Source: Thalassomonas sp. RHCl1 (GTDB lineage Bacteria; Pseudomonadota; Gammaproteobacteria; Enterobacterales; Alteromonadaceae). From it: a stretch of 64,000 bases of DNA. Under the pieces are notes generated by a model. The model was not told the origin of the DNA. It did not search any database and worked only from the letters and a program-made list of their open reading frames with translations. The position numbers and the translations under genes are program-made. The stretch spans positions 1 through 64,000 of the forward strand of contig NZ_CANDNZ010000015.1 in the NCBI RefSeq assembly GCF_947387555.1, read 5' to 3'. Positions 1-8,232 of the stretch are shown here, piece by piece (position 1 is the stretch's first letter; each line of letters starts with the position of its first letter).

Positions 1-73
1 GTGGCTAATGGGACTTGAACCCACGACAACCGGAATCACAATCCGGGGCTCTACCAACTGAGCTATAGCCACC
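1..73 (-). tRNA. tRNA-His (anticodon GTG), 3' end cut by the window
   Basis: Read on the minus strand this folds as a standard tRNA cloverleaf with anticodon GTG in the loop between the CCGGA and TCCGG arms. The 5' end carries the extra G at -1 (position 73) that is specific to tRNA-His. The discriminator base and the CCA end lie before position 1, so the gene is complete except for its last few bases. It closely resembles the enterobacterial hisR sequence as I recall it. Confidence 0.97.
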
Positions 74-112
74 ACTGAGGTGTGTCGACTGCTGTTCTCA
101 AGCAGTGCGCGG

Positions 113-141
113 ATTCTATATCGGTATTCGGGCTTTGACAA
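113..141 (-). promoter_or_regulatory. sigma-70 promoter of tRNA-His
   Basis: On the minus strand a -35 box TTGTCA (136-141) and a -10 box TAGAAT (113-118) are separated by exactly 17 bases. They are followed by a GC-rich discriminator (CCGCGC), as is usual for stable-RNA promoters under stringent control. The predicted start is near position 106, about 33 bases before the mature tRNA. Confidence 0.65.
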
Positions 142-334
142 GGGCCTTTTAAAATTTTTTTTACTTTTTTTGTCTATTTGCTTTTTATTTGTGCTTTTAG
201 GGCTTTTTCTCTGACTTTTCTGCTGGTGGCAGATATTTCATCAAAGAAATAGCTGTTTTTCGGCTGCTTAAATCAGTGCTGTTAAAGGAAGGTTTTTTTT
301 GGATTTTGTTGCTTTTTCTCTGTCCTGGAAGAGA

Positions 335-375
335 AAAATAAAAAAGGCACTGAAAGAAAACTTCCGGTGCCTTTT
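335..375 (-). terminator. rho-independent terminator after hemN
   Basis: Inverted repeat AAAAGGCAC (342-350) / GTGCCTTTT (367-375). Read leftward it is a hairpin followed by a run of T's (TTTTTTATTTTT), placed 24 bases after the hemN stop codon. Confidence 0.8.
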
Positions 376-398
376 AGCTCGCTTTGGTTCGTTGGCGG

Positions 399-1781
399 TT
401 AAATCACCCGGGAAAAACGCTGGTGATTGCGCTGCTCTTTCATATAGGCATCAAAGGTCATGCAGATGTTGCGGATCAATAACCGTGCTTTCTGGCTGAC
501 GGTGATGGCTTCGTCGGTATTGGTGAGCAAGCCGTCGCTGATGAAAGTGCTGAGCGCTGGCAGGTCATCACTGAAATAATCGTCAAAGTCGATACCGAAT
601 TTGTCATTGATGGTTTTTTTGCTGACATAGTGATTGCACATCAGTTCGCGGATCACTTCTCCACGGATTAGGTCATCTTCGGCCAATGCCAGGCCTTTTT
701 CCTGGGCGTGCTGTTTGCTTTCTATCTGTTTGTAGTAGCTGTTGAGCTCTTTAACGTTCTGGCTGTAGCTGCTGCCGATGGCGCTGATGGCGGAGACCCC
801 CAGGCCGAGTAAATCACAATTGCCTTTGGTGGTGTAGCCCTGGAAGTTTCTGTGCAGGGTACCGTTTTTCTGGGCGATGGCCAGTTCGTCATCGGGTTTG
901 GCGAAATGATCCATGCCGATAAAGTCGTAACCGAAGCCACACAGGGTTTCGATGGCTAGCTTCATCAGAGCAAATTTTTCATCAACACTGGGCAGCCATT
1001 CGTCCCGCAGTTTTCTTTGCGCGGCGAAGCGGCTGGGCAGATGGGCGTAACTGAACAGGGAAATTCGGTCTACGTCCATTTCATGGGCCTTGTTCAGGGT
1101 GCGGGTAAAGGTATCTGTGTTCTGGTGGGGCAGGCCATAGATCAAATCGATATTGATGGATTTAAAGCCGACCGCTTTTGCCTCACGGATAAACTGGTGG
1201 ATAAAATCGGTATCCTGCACCCGGTTAATGGCCTGCTGTACTTTCAGATCTATGTCCTGTACCCCTATGCTCAGGCGGTTAAAGCCGAGATCAAACAGGT
1301 GCTGCGCCAGGTCGAGTTCGATTTCCCTGGGGTCTATTTCGATACTCATTTCCAGCTCGTCGGAGAAATTGAATTTTTTCTTCAGCAGGGTGACCAGCAG
1401 GGTAATTTGTTCATGGGTCAGAAAGCTTGGCGTACCGCCGCCCCAATGTAGCTGCTTTACGGTATAACCGGTGAATAAGGCGGCGCGAGATGAGATTTCT
1501 GCTGCCAGATATTCTAGGTAGGTATCGGCTTTCTCCCGGTGACGGGTGATGATTTTGTTGCAGCCGCAGTAATAGCAAAGGCTGTGGCAAAAAGGGATAT
1601 GCACATAGATTGAGAGTTCGCGGTTTTCCGATTCTTCTATGGCATGGATCAGGTCCGTCTGATTAAATTGATCGTTAAATTCCAACGCGGTCGGATAGGA
1701 AGTGTATCTTGGGCCGCTGGTATTGTATTTTTTCAGCAGTTTGTTGTCGAAAAACTGGCTCACTTGCATTGTATTCACCAT
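399..1781 (-). CDS. hemN: oxygen-independent coproporphyrinogen III oxidase
   Basis: Radical-SAM enzyme of heme synthesis. It decarboxylates coproporphyrinogen III to protoporphyrinogen IX without oxygen, in the cytoplasm. The cluster-binding motif CxxxCxxCxC is at residues 65-74 (HIPFCHSLCYYCGC), after a HemN-type N-terminus containing SGPRYTSYPT. The length of about 460 residues matches the E. coli enzyme (457). The open frame can start at a TTG at 1799, but ATG codons at 1781 or 1769 are more plausible; none has a strong ribosome site. It is last of a leftward series yihI, DUF2489, DksA-like, hemN and has its own terminator. A possible FNR box lies upstream. Confidence 0.96.
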   Translation of the reverse strand: MVNTMQVSQFFDNKLLKKYNTSGPRYTSYPTALEFNDQFNQTDLIHAIEESENRELSIYVHIPFCHSLCYYCGCNKIITRHREKADTYLEYLAAEISSRAALFTGYTVKQLHWGGGTPSFLTHEQITLLVTLLKKKFNFSDELEMSIEIDPREIELDLAQHLFDLGFNRLSIGVQDIDLKVQQAINRVQDTDFIHQFIREAKAVGFKSINIDLIYGLPHQNTDTFTRTLNKAHEMDVDRISLFSYAHLPSRFAAQRKLRDEWLPSVDEKFALMKLAIETLCGFGYDFIGMDHFAKPDDELAIAQKNGTLHRNFQGYTTKGNCDLLGLGVSAISAIGSSYSQNVKELNSYYKQIESKQHAQEKGLALAEDDLIRGEVIRELMCNHYVSKKTINDKFGIDFDDYFSDDLPALSTFISDGLLTNTDEAITVSQKARLLIRNICMTFDAYMKEQRNHQRFSRVI

Positions 1782-1839
1782 AGAAAACGCAGGGTGCAAA
1801 ATTCAGGAACACAGTATAGCTTTTGCCGATATTTACACC

Positions 1840-1853
1840 TTGATCGAGCGCAA
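1840..1853 (-). promoter_or_regulatory. possible FNR/Anr box upstream of hemN
   Basis: TTGAT-CGAG-CGCAA matches the FNR consensus TTGAT-N4-ATCAA at 8 of 10 positions and lies about 60 bases before the hemN start. Anaerobic control of hemN by FNR-type regulators is known in other bacteria. The match is short and imperfect, so this is only a candidate. Confidence 0.3.
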
Positions 1854-2002
1854 GCTTAGGTAAAAAAGCCTAAACTTTGTAGGGTTTTTAATGGTTTATA
1901 AACTGGCTTTTAGCAGGCTGTTTAAATGAGGCGCCGTTCAAGCTCATTCCTTTGATGCTTGAGGCCGGGGTTTTCTTTAATCGGGAGGAAAAAGGGCCCG
2001 AA

Positions 2003-2314
2003 TTAATCGGCACATTGAATGCATTTAATCGCCGCGGGTTGCACATGCAATCTTTTCTCGGCAATTTCTTCGCCGCATTCCAGACAGATACCATAATTGC
2101 CGCTATCGATGCGGGTAATGGCATTGGACAATTGTTGAATTTCTATTTTCGCTTCAGATTCCAGGGCGTTGAGGACTTCGTCATTTTCCCTCTCTCCCGC
2201 TTGTTCCGACCAGTCGGCATTGCGTCCTTCGGCAAAGTCCTGGTGGATGGAATCTATGCGTTGTTGAAGTGCGACAATGCGTTGGGTAAATTGTGTTTTC
2301 AGTTGCTCACTCAT
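2003..2314 (-). CDS. TraR/DksA-family zinc-finger protein
   Basis: A 103-residue protein with an N-terminal helical part and a C-terminal four-cysteine finger (CLECG ... CIQC), the C4 zinc site of the DksA/TraR family. Members bind in the RNA polymerase secondary channel or act as small regulators. It is shorter than DksA itself (about 150), so it is a DksA-like paralogue and not dksA. The start at 2314 is chosen because GAGGGG lies 7 bases before this ATG; an upstream start at 2350 lacks such a site. It sits between the DUF2489 gene and hemN. Confidence 0.85.
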   Translation of the reverse strand: MSEQLKTQFTQRIVALQQRIDSIHQDFAEGRNADWSEQAGERENDEVLNALESEAKIEIQQLSNAITRIDSGNYGICLECGEEIAEKRLHVQPAAIKCIQCAD

Positions 2315-2469
2315 AATGTGCCCCTCAAAGTCTCTCTGGCTTGTATTCATGGCTTATTAATGCTGTTGCGGCTGATGGAGCTAAGCCGGCGGACAAAATT
2401 AACAGAGTAGAATTTTCACCAGAATTGTTTGAACAAAGTACCGGACGATTTAGGTGAGCAGCGCCGAAA

Positions 2470-2958
2470 TTATTTCCTTAGCAGCTGGTAGCGCTCGTTG
2501 GCGTACTGATGTAAGAGTTCAAGATCCTGGCTTACCTTATCCCGTAATTCGGCTTCTACCTTCATACGTTCCAGATCCTGCTTCATACGTTGCTGCTTAG
2601 CGAGTTGTTTACGCTCATCTAAAATCGTCAAATGCTTTATGCGATTATATAATTCAAATATAGCAGGAAATTGCTGATCCAGTGCAGTGCTCTTCTTTAA
2701 TGAGTCCAATAACACGCTTAAACGCCAGCAACCTTCGCTGTAATCGCATTGTTCTTCTTTCATCGCCCGAACTATGATGATCACGCTGTTAAGCACCTTA
2801 GCATCATGCTCGCTCAGGGCGGCCTGATGTCTTTGCTCGGCTTCTTGCTGCAACAGGGTTTGCTGTTTTAGCTGGCGCAATAATTTACCGGCATAAAATG
2901 CCAGTGCGGCTATGATGATAACCGCAAAGATAATGGCTATTAACCAGGGGGTGGACAT
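2470..2958 (-). CDS. DUF2489 membrane-anchored protein
   Basis: A 162-residue protein with one N-terminal membrane helix (about residues 5-24) followed by a charged, mostly helical cytoplasmic part rich in Q, K and E, probably coiled coil. I recognise it as the DUF2489 family, which commonly neighbours yihI in Vibrio and Alteromonadales. It begins 10 bases after yihI and is likely co-transcribed with it. Its function is unknown. Confidence 0.8.
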   Translation of the reverse strand: MSTPWLIAIIFAVIIIAALAFYAGKLLRQLKQQTLLQQEAEQRHQAALSEHDAKVLNSVIIIVRAMKEEQCDYSEGCWRLSVLLDSLKKSTALDQQFPAIFELYNRIKHLTILDERKQLAKQQRMKQDLERMKVEAELRDKVSQDLELLHQYANERYQLLRK

Positions 2959-2968
2959 GGTTTATCCT

Positions 2969-3538
2969 TTATTCGAATTCTGACAGATCACTGTTATCGA
3001 ACTTATCCCAAAGCTCGTCTTCAGATGACGTTTTCTGAGCGGTTTCGCTCTCTTCGTCTTCATCATCCCAGCCGAGTAATTCACGCAATTGCTGGTGACG
3101 GGTCATTTTTTCATTGAAGTAGTCGACTTCGGCTTCGCTCAGGGCGACCTCGTCTTCCTGCTTTTCGAGAATGCTCTGTAATTGCGCATCTTCTTCAATG
3201 GCATATAGCTCCTGCTCTAACGAGGTATCCGGCTCTACGTCACGTATTGCGGCGATAGGCGAGGCCTGGACCCTGGCTTTCTTCGGCTGTTTCGTCATCG
3301 GCTGGGCCGGTTTACCTAAGGCTATCGGGGTTTTGCTGCCCAGGCGCGGATCTTTTTTGATGCCTGACCCCTGAGAGCCTTTAGTTTTCTTTTTCGCTTC
3401 AGTCTGGCGGTTGCCCGGCTTGTTGCCGGTTTGCTTCTTGGGTTTTTTATCGCTGCGCAGCGCTGTTTTGGTTTTGTCGTCTTTGACTATGCCGATGGAG
3501 CCGACTCCCGGCTTTCTGGATTTCTTTTTACGAGTCAT
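2969..3538 (-). CDS. yihI: Der GTPase-activating protein YihI
   Basis: A 189-residue protein with a very basic N-terminus (MTRKKKSRKPG), a low-complexity K/Q/P-rich stretch and an acidic C-terminal part containing the YihI core (RHQQLRELLGWDDED). In E. coli YihI activates GTP hydrolysis by Der (EngA) and so modulates late 50S ribosome assembly. As in E. coli it lies close to hemN, here with two extra genes between, and beside a Csr-type RNA. It is slightly longer than the E. coli protein (169). Confidence 0.92.
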   Translation of the reverse strand: MTRKKKSRKPGVGSIGIVKDDKTKTALRSDKKPKKQTGNKPGNRQTEAKKKTKGSQGSGIKKDPRLGSKTPIALGKPAQPMTKQPKKARVQASPIAAIRDVEPDTSLEQELYAIEEDAQLQSILEKQEDEVALSEAEVDYFNEKMTRHQQLRELLGWDDEDEESETAQKTSSEDELWDKFDNSDLSEFE

Positions 3539-3614
3539 AGGGAAAATAATCTTGCTACTGTTTAAGGCGGGTATTTTACGACATTAACAGCCAATAGAAA
3601 AATAAAAGCGTATA

Positions 3615-3646
3615 AAGAAAAAAAGCGATGGCCATTGCCATCGCTT
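3615..3646 (-). terminator. terminator of the Csr-type RNA
   Basis: A perfect 10-base inverted repeat, AAGCGATGGC (3623-3632) and GCCATCGCTT (3637-3646), with a four-base loop. Read leftward it is followed by TTTTTTTCTTT. It lies upstream of yihI, so it must end a transcript other than yihI; this is what first pointed to an RNA gene in the gap. Confidence 0.88.
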
Positions 3647-3990
3647 CTGGAGATTATCATTGCAGGCTTTGCCTACAACTTTTAGTTTCCGATATAACCG
3701 GTTTCCCAACCTATTAGCACAGTCCCTGTAATCTCTGAACGCTTCCTATTTGTTTTTAATGCTTCCGTACTATATTTTTTTATTCTTGGTCTTCCTGACG
3801 CCTTATTGGCTGTCCATAAGGTCCTCTTGAACCTAAAAAGTACATCATCCTGATATTGAATAAACCATCCTTATTCAAAAATATTTATTCAAAATGCGAA
3901 TAAACGATTGCTTTCCTTGCATATCAGTTCCCTGTTTTTATTATTTGCTGCCTGAGCAGCTGTTCAATACTTTACCCGAGATGAGCTCGG
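3615..3990 (-). ncRNA. probable CsrB/CsrC-family regulatory RNA
   Basis: The minus strand of this protein-free gap carries ten GGA motifs between 3870 and 3688, mostly about 20 bases apart, and two more at 3929-3931 and 3914-3916. Several are in AGGA/AGGAA context and near small hairpins. It ends in a strong terminator. Repeated GGA in hairpin loops is the mark of CsrB/CsrC RNAs, which sequester the translational regulator CsrA. E. coli csrC lies beside yihI, as here. A possible -10 (TATAAC, 3997-4002) would give a start near 3990 and a length of about 375, like E. coli CsrB. The 5' end is approximate. No convincing reading frame exists. Confidence 0.72.
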
Positions 3991-4129
3991 CAGCAAGTTA
4001 TAAATGAAACTTTTTTAACGTTTTTTTATCGCGAAAATCTTACTTGCCTGTTTTTACTGGTAAAAAAAATGTAAATAAATCTTTCGTGAATTAGAAAAAA
4101 ATCCGTTAATGGCGAATGTCTCACAAACT

Positions 4130-4148
4130 TTTAAGTTGTTATCCTACA
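4130..4148 (-). promoter_or_regulatory. possible GacA/UvrY box upstream of the Csr-type RNA
   Basis: On the minus strand TGTAGG-N7-CTTAAA resembles the GacA/UvrY site (TGTAAG-N6-CTTACA) with a one-base longer spacer. It lies about 140-160 bases before the predicted RNA start, a distance typical for upstream GacA sites. The match is imperfect. Confidence 0.3.
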
Positions 4149-4233
4149 GTTGATTTGTTGTCTTTTTATACGAAAAACTTCGTTTATTTGCCGATTTTTC
4201 AGGAGTGTCTGAATTCTTTACAACTTAATACCG

Positions 4234-4258
4234 CTGCCGTCTGCGCGCAGATCGGCAG
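4234..4258. repeat. palindrome of unknown role
   Basis: CTGCCG, then the perfect palindrome TCTGCGCGCAGA, one spacer base, then CGGCAG. It could fold as a 12-pair hairpin or serve as an operator. It sits just before the bidirectional terminator at 4262-4293 and is not explained by either neighbouring transcript. Confidence 0.5.
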
Positions 4259-4261
4259 ATC

Positions 4262-4293
4262 AAAAAAACCAGCAAATGGCTTGCTGGTTTTTT
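4262..4293. terminator. bidirectional terminator after the VOC gene
   Basis: AACCAGCAA (4267-4275) / TTGCTGGTT (4281-4289), with an A run on the left and a T run on the right, so it can stop transcription in both directions. It terminates the leftward VOC gene that ends at 4369. Confidence 0.85.
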
Positions 4294-4368
4294 CAAAAAT
4301 ATCACTCGAAAATCGGCTGAATTTCAGGTCATTTTTAAATGTAACCCAAATGTAGCCGCATCCGGCTG

Positions 4369-4899
4369 TTAATCCTGTTCATGTAACCAGGCAGCGTGCC
4401 TGGGAGCGCGTTTGGTTTGTGACCATTCTTCTACCATTAGCGGTGCCACACGCTTGAGTTCGGCAAACTGCTCGGGTGTGCCGGTATTGGCGGCAAGCTC
4501 CAGGCGGTGACCGTTGGGATCGAAGAAATAGATAGATTTAAACACGCCGTGGTTTACCGGCCCCAGTACTTCTACGCCTTTGCCTTCAAGCTCTTCCTTG
4601 GCGGCAACCAGGGCATCAAGATCTTCCACTTCCAGGGCGATGTGTTGCACCCAGGTCGGGGTGTTTTCGTCACGGCCCATTTTCGGAGAGTTGGGGATCT
4701 CGAAAAATGCCAGGACATTGCCCATGCCGGCATCTAAGAAGGTATGCATATAAGGATCCGGCGCTTTCGTTGACGGTACTTCGTTTTCCGCGATAGCAAC
4801 GGTAAGCTCCATGTTTAACTTGTCTTTATACCATTCAACCGTTTCTTTGGTGTCGATGCAGCGGTAGGCCACATGATGAAAGCGTTTTAAATTAATCAT
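4369..4899 (-). CDS. VOC-family (glyoxalase/dioxygenase fold) protein
   Basis: A 176-residue protein with two beta-alpha-beta-beta-beta units of the vicinal oxygen chelate fold. Likely metal ligands are His8 or His9 (FHHVAY), a His in WVQHIALEV and a Glu in HRLELAAN. The family includes glyoxalase I, ring-cleavage dioxygenases and fosfomycin-resistance enzymes. The tail with PRHAAWLHEQD is shared by uncharacterised members annotated as glyoxalase. The gene stands alone with its own terminator. The substrate cannot be told from sequence. Confidence 0.85.
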   Translation of the reverse strand: MINLKRFHHVAYRCIDTKETVEWYKDKLNMELTVAIAENEVPSTKAPDPYMHTFLDAGMGNVLAFFEIPNSPKMGRDENTPTWVQHIALEVEDLDALVAAKEELEGKGVEVLGPVNHGVFKSIYFFDPNGHRLELAANTGTPEQFAELKRVAPLMVEEWSQTKRAPRHAAWLHEQD

Positions 4900-5012
4900 A
4901 ATATTCCGGGGGGTTAGTTGTCCTCATGGCGTTAGTTTGTACCATAAAGGTGTATTTTTCCCAAAATTTTCGCGTCAGTTAACTGCCTGGGCAGGCGTCA
5001 GCTATTTAATAC

Positions 5013-5036
5013 GGGTGTACAAATAACTGTACACCC
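5013..5036 (-). terminator. hairpin after the M61 peptidase gene
   Basis: A perfect 9-base inverted repeat, GGGTGTACA / TGTACACCC, with a six-base loop, 39 bases after the M61 stop codon. There is no clear T run after it on the minus strand, so it is a weak terminator or a 3'-end stabilising hairpin. Confidence 0.45.
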
Positions 5037-5074
5037 CTTGATGGCTATGGTGTTTTAGCCTTTTTTCGGATAGC

Positions 5075-6868
5075 TCAGGTAATGATGTTCTGCCAGCTGG
5101 CGGCCAGCTCGGCATCGGTTACGCTGATCTTGATTGCCGACAGCGGTGAGTCGCTAAAAGCCAGCTCAGAGCAAAGCAATTGATCGTCGCGGAAATAATA
5201 GCAGCTGACCGCCTGACCGGCGCTTAAGTGTTCGCCAAGCTGCTGCAGGGATTTTTCCGTGACCTTAAGGTTGTCCACGGCAATGAGCACATCATTGACC
5301 GCCAGCCCAGCCTTGGCGGCGGGGGAGTGCTCCACCACCACAGATATTTTCAAACCGCCGGCCTGTTCTTTAAATTGTGCCCCCAGGTAAGGGATATAAT
5401 TATCGCTGCTGGTAGTGTCCAGGCTGTTCAGGCTTTTGAATTTTTGTGCTTCAAAGCTTACTCCAACTTTTGCCAGTAAAGGGGCCAGGGCTACCCGGTC
5501 CGGGGCATGTAGCAGGGCTTTAAAGGGCTCACTGATATCTTCACCGCATAAGATATTGGCGATATTGATAAAGTCGTCTTCCTGGGTGCCGATGCCGGGA
5601 CGGCCGAAGTGGATCCATAATTCCCGCATCAGGGTATCCAAGCTGTATTGTCCGGCGGACTTGTCCCGGATGGTCAGATCCAGCCATAAGGCGATTAACG
5701 AACCTTTGGTGTAATAGCTGACGATATTGTTGACCGCATCCGGTCCCTGTTGATAGAACTTGGTCCAGGCATCAAAGCTGGACTCGGTTACGCTTTGTTT
5801 CAGCTCGCCGCCACCGCGGTAAACCCGGGTGGCGGTTTTGCTGAGCAGCTCCAGATATTGTTCAAACGGGATAATGCCGGCGCGGAACAGGGAAAAGTCA
5901 TCATAATAGGAAGTGATGCCTTCATAGGCCCATAACTGCTTGGTATGGGATTCTTTTTGCAGATTATAGGGGACAAACTCTTTCGGTTTGATGCGACAGA
6001 CATTCCAGGCGTGGAAATACTCGTGCGAGCATAAACTGAGGAAAGTTTTGTAGTTATCGCTTAATTCCTCCGGCTTGTTCGGGTTGGGCAGGTCAAAGCG
6101 GCTGGCCTGCAACACGGTCGAGTTTTTATGCTCCAACCCGCCGAAACCGCTGGCAAGCAAATGGGTGATAAACCAGTACTCGGTAAAAGGCGCTTCGCTG
6201 AACAGTTTAATATGATGCTGGCATAACTTAGCGACATCATCCGCCAGGCGCTGGTGGTCGCCGTAATGGCCGCTGGTAAAGACCAGGTGGTGCACTACGC
6301 CTTCGACGGTAAATTCAAAGGTATCCAGAATCCCTATGGCCACCGGGCAGTCGATCAGTTCATGGTAATCGGCGGCAATATAGTCGCCGAAGGCATATTT
6401 GTCTGTGCCTGTTGCCCGGGGCATGCCGGTGGCCACCTGCCAGTTATCGGCTTGTCCGGGAGGGTTGATGGTCAGCTGGCAGGCATGTTCGCTCAGCTCT
6501 TCTACCGCCAGGAAAGTTGAACTGCCGTTAAAGAAACCCCGCTGGCTGTCTAAATAGGCGGTGCGCACTGAAAGATCAAAAGCGAATACCTGGTAGCTTA
6601 GGCTGATTTGCTCATCTGTCGCGGTAACATGCCAGGTCTGCTTATCGCTTTTCTCTGCAGCCAGGGCTTGGCCATCGGCGGAAATGGCGCTCAGCTCAAT
6701 GATATTTTTCGCAAAGTCTCTGATCATATAACTGCCGGGCAACCAGGCGGGCAGACTCAGGGTGTAGCTTTTTCCCGGTTCGCTGGCAAAGGTCATCTCG
6801 ACGCTGAACAGGTGACTATGAATATTTTCCGGGGTGATCTGATAACAAATTTTATTTTTATGTTGCAT
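5075..6868 (-). CDS. M61-family metallopeptidase with PDZ domain
   Basis: A 597-residue protein. The N-terminal beta domain (about 1-170) is followed by a thermolysin-like catalytic domain with zinc motif HEYFH at 282-286 and the third ligand Glu316 (WAYEGITSYY). A PDZ domain lies near the C-terminus (about 480-570, VVEHSPAAKAGLAVNDVLIAV). This is the glycyl-aminopeptidase (M61) architecture; such enzymes prefer N-terminal glycine or alanine and the PDZ domain helps substrate access. No signal peptide is visible, so it is probably cytoplasmic. It is transcribed alone. Confidence 0.93.
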   Translation of the reverse strand: MQHKNKICYQITPENIHSHLFSVEMTFASEPGKSYTLSLPAWLPGSYMIRDFAKNIIELSAISADGQALAAEKSDKQTWHVTATDEQISLSYQVFAFDLSVRTAYLDSQRGFFNGSSTFLAVEELSEHACQLTINPPGQADNWQVATGMPRATGTDKYAFGDYIAADYHELIDCPVAIGILDTFEFTVEGVVHHLVFTSGHYGDHQRLADDVAKLCQHHIKLFSEAPFTEYWFITHLLASGFGGLEHKNSTVLQASRFDLPNPNKPEELSDNYKTFLSLCSHEYFHAWNVCRIKPKEFVPYNLQKESHTKQLWAYEGITSYYDDFSLFRAGIIPFEQYLELLSKTATRVYRGGGELKQSVTESSFDAWTKFYQQGPDAVNNIVSYYTKGSLIALWLDLTIRDKSAGQYSLDTLMRELWIHFGRPGIGTQEDDFINIANILCGEDISEPFKALLHAPDRVALAPLLAKVGVSFEAQKFKSLNSLDTTSSDNYIPYLGAQFKEQAGGLKISVVVEHSPAAKAGLAVNDVLIAVDNLKVTEKSLQQLGEHLSAGQAVSCYYFRDDQLLCSELAFSDSPLSAIKISVTDAELAASWQNIIT

Positions 6869-7011
6869 ATAGGTAACCAGGATAATTGTAATCTTGCTTG
6901 ATTGCTTGGCTTATTCTGCCGGGCAAAGGAAGTGGGTGAAGTCTGGTTTGCACTTGATTTCAGCACCATCCCTTAGCGCACTGTATTAATTAACTAATAA
7001 TAGTCGCGATA

Positions 7012-7043
7012 CCGGAACAGGATAAAGAAAACTCCTGTTCCGG
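7012..7043 (-). terminator. hairpin after purU
   Basis: A perfect 11-base inverted repeat, CCGGAACAGGA / TCCTGTTCCGG, with a ten-base loop, 20 bases beyond the purU stop. It is GC-rich but lacks a following T run on the minus strand. Confidence 0.55.
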
Positions 7044-7062
7044 CGTGTTTGCTTTGGCCTTA

Positions 7063-7923
7063 TTAAGCCAGAATAACGGTTTTGTCGCCGTTGAGGCAGA
7101 TGCGTTGCTGGGCATGCATTTTCACGGCATGACACAGGGCAGTGGCTTCCAGGTCATGGCCTGAGTGCACCATTTGTTCAACGGTGAAGGTATGGTTAAT
7201 AGGTTTGACTTCCTGCACGATAATCGGGCCTTCATCAAGATCTGCGGTCACATAGTGGGCGGTGGCGCCGATCACTTTTACCCCGCGGGCATGGGCCTGG
7301 TGGTAAGGCTTCGCCCCCTTGAAACTGGGCAAGAATGAGTGATGGATATTGATGGCGTTGCCCTGGAGTTTGACACACATATCGTCGGATAAAATCTGCA
7401 TATAACGGGCCAGCACCAGCAGCTCGGCATCGGCGCTTTGCATCACGTCCAGGATGGCGGCTTCCTGCTGGGGTTTATTTTCCTTGTTGACCGGCAGGTG
7501 ATGGTAGGGAATACCATGCCACTCCACCAGGGACTGACAATCCGGGTGGTTGGACACCACAGCAACAATATTGACCGGCAGCACACCGGCTTTCCACTTG
7601 GTTAACAACGAGACCAGGCAGTGATCGTCCTTGGACACGGCAATGACGATATTGGGAAGATCGTTGGCATTTCGGATGCGATAGCTCAGGTTGAGCGGCT
7701 TGGCGAGCTCGTCGATGGCGCTGACAAATTCTTCAAACGGCACTTTCAGGTTGCGGTCATCAAAGGCGATACGGGAAAAAAAGGTATCGGTATAGGGATC
7801 GCTGTACTGGGACGTTTCGGTAATAAAAGCGCCGTGTTCAAACAGGTTATGGGTAACTTTTGCTAAGACGCCTGAAGTATCAGGACATTGCCAGGTTAAA
7901 ACGTATTGATTGTTGATTTGCAT
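7063..7923 (-). CDS. purU: formyltetrahydrofolate deformylase
   Basis: A 286-residue cytoplasmic enzyme that hydrolyses 10-formyl-tetrahydrofolate to tetrahydrofolate and formate, balancing one-carbon pools. An N-terminal ACT domain (about 5-85, LTWQCPDTSGVLAKV) precedes the formyltransferase fold. The catalytic region is visible as NIHHSFLPSFKGAKPY followed by HYVTADLDEGPII, which supplies the His and Asp of the family. Length is standard. The formate released here could feed the formate dehydrogenase encoded at 30.3-36.5 kb. Confidence 0.95.
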   Translation of the reverse strand: MQINNQYVLTWQCPDTSGVLAKVTHNLFEHGAFITETSQYSDPYTDTFFSRIAFDDRNLKVPFEEFVSAIDELAKPLNLSYRIRNANDLPNIVIAVSKDDHCLVSLLTKWKAGVLPVNIVAVVSNHPDCQSLVEWHGIPYHHLPVNKENKPQQEAAILDVMQSADAELLVLARYMQILSDDMCVKLQGNAINIHHSFLPSFKGAKPYHQAHARGVKVIGATAHYVTADLDEGPIIVQEVKPINHTFTVEQMVHSGHDLEATALCHAVKMHAQQRICLNGDKTVILA

Positions 7924-8032
7924 AATGTCTCACTTGATAGAAAAAGTTATTGTTTACCTTGCTTGGTCCTAATTGATTTTTATCCGATTTTTCCCCGGTT
8001 GTGAAAACGTTTGCGTTAGCGCTGCGAACTGC

Positions 8033-8054
8033 ACTTGTTAAATGCTTAACAAGT
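8033..8054. repeat. perfect inverted repeat upstream of purU
   Basis: ACTTGTTAA, loop ATGC, TTAACAAGT: nine paired bases in the 309-base gap between purU and the VF530 gene, about 110 bases before purU. There is no T run. It could be an operator or a leader hairpin. Nothing else stands out in this gap. Confidence 0.5.
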
Positions 8055-8232
8055 TAAGGAGAAGCAAGCTAACCACAATAAGCCACAGCCCCTGTTCAGG
8101 GTTAACGGCGAGGTGTGCTGAAAGTTTTCGACAACAGAGAAGCGATTTAAATTTGAAAACGGCAAAGTCTGAGCTAACAGGTTAATTCCTGCCCGGTTAA
8201 TTTACGACAGAAACTTACTTGTAGGCAAGGGC

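Noticed and set aside
1017-1451. Long rightward open frame across hemN
   Set aside because: It is antisense to the conserved HemN frame and its product is unlike any family; no ribosome site.
1782-1799. TTG start for hemN six codons upstream
   Set aside because: ATG codons follow within a few residues and fit the usual HemN N-terminus; the TTG has no ribosome site.
4116-4355. 79-codon rightward frame in the gap beside the VOC gene
   Set aside because: It runs through the bidirectional terminator and the palindrome, has no ribosome site and no recognisable sequence.
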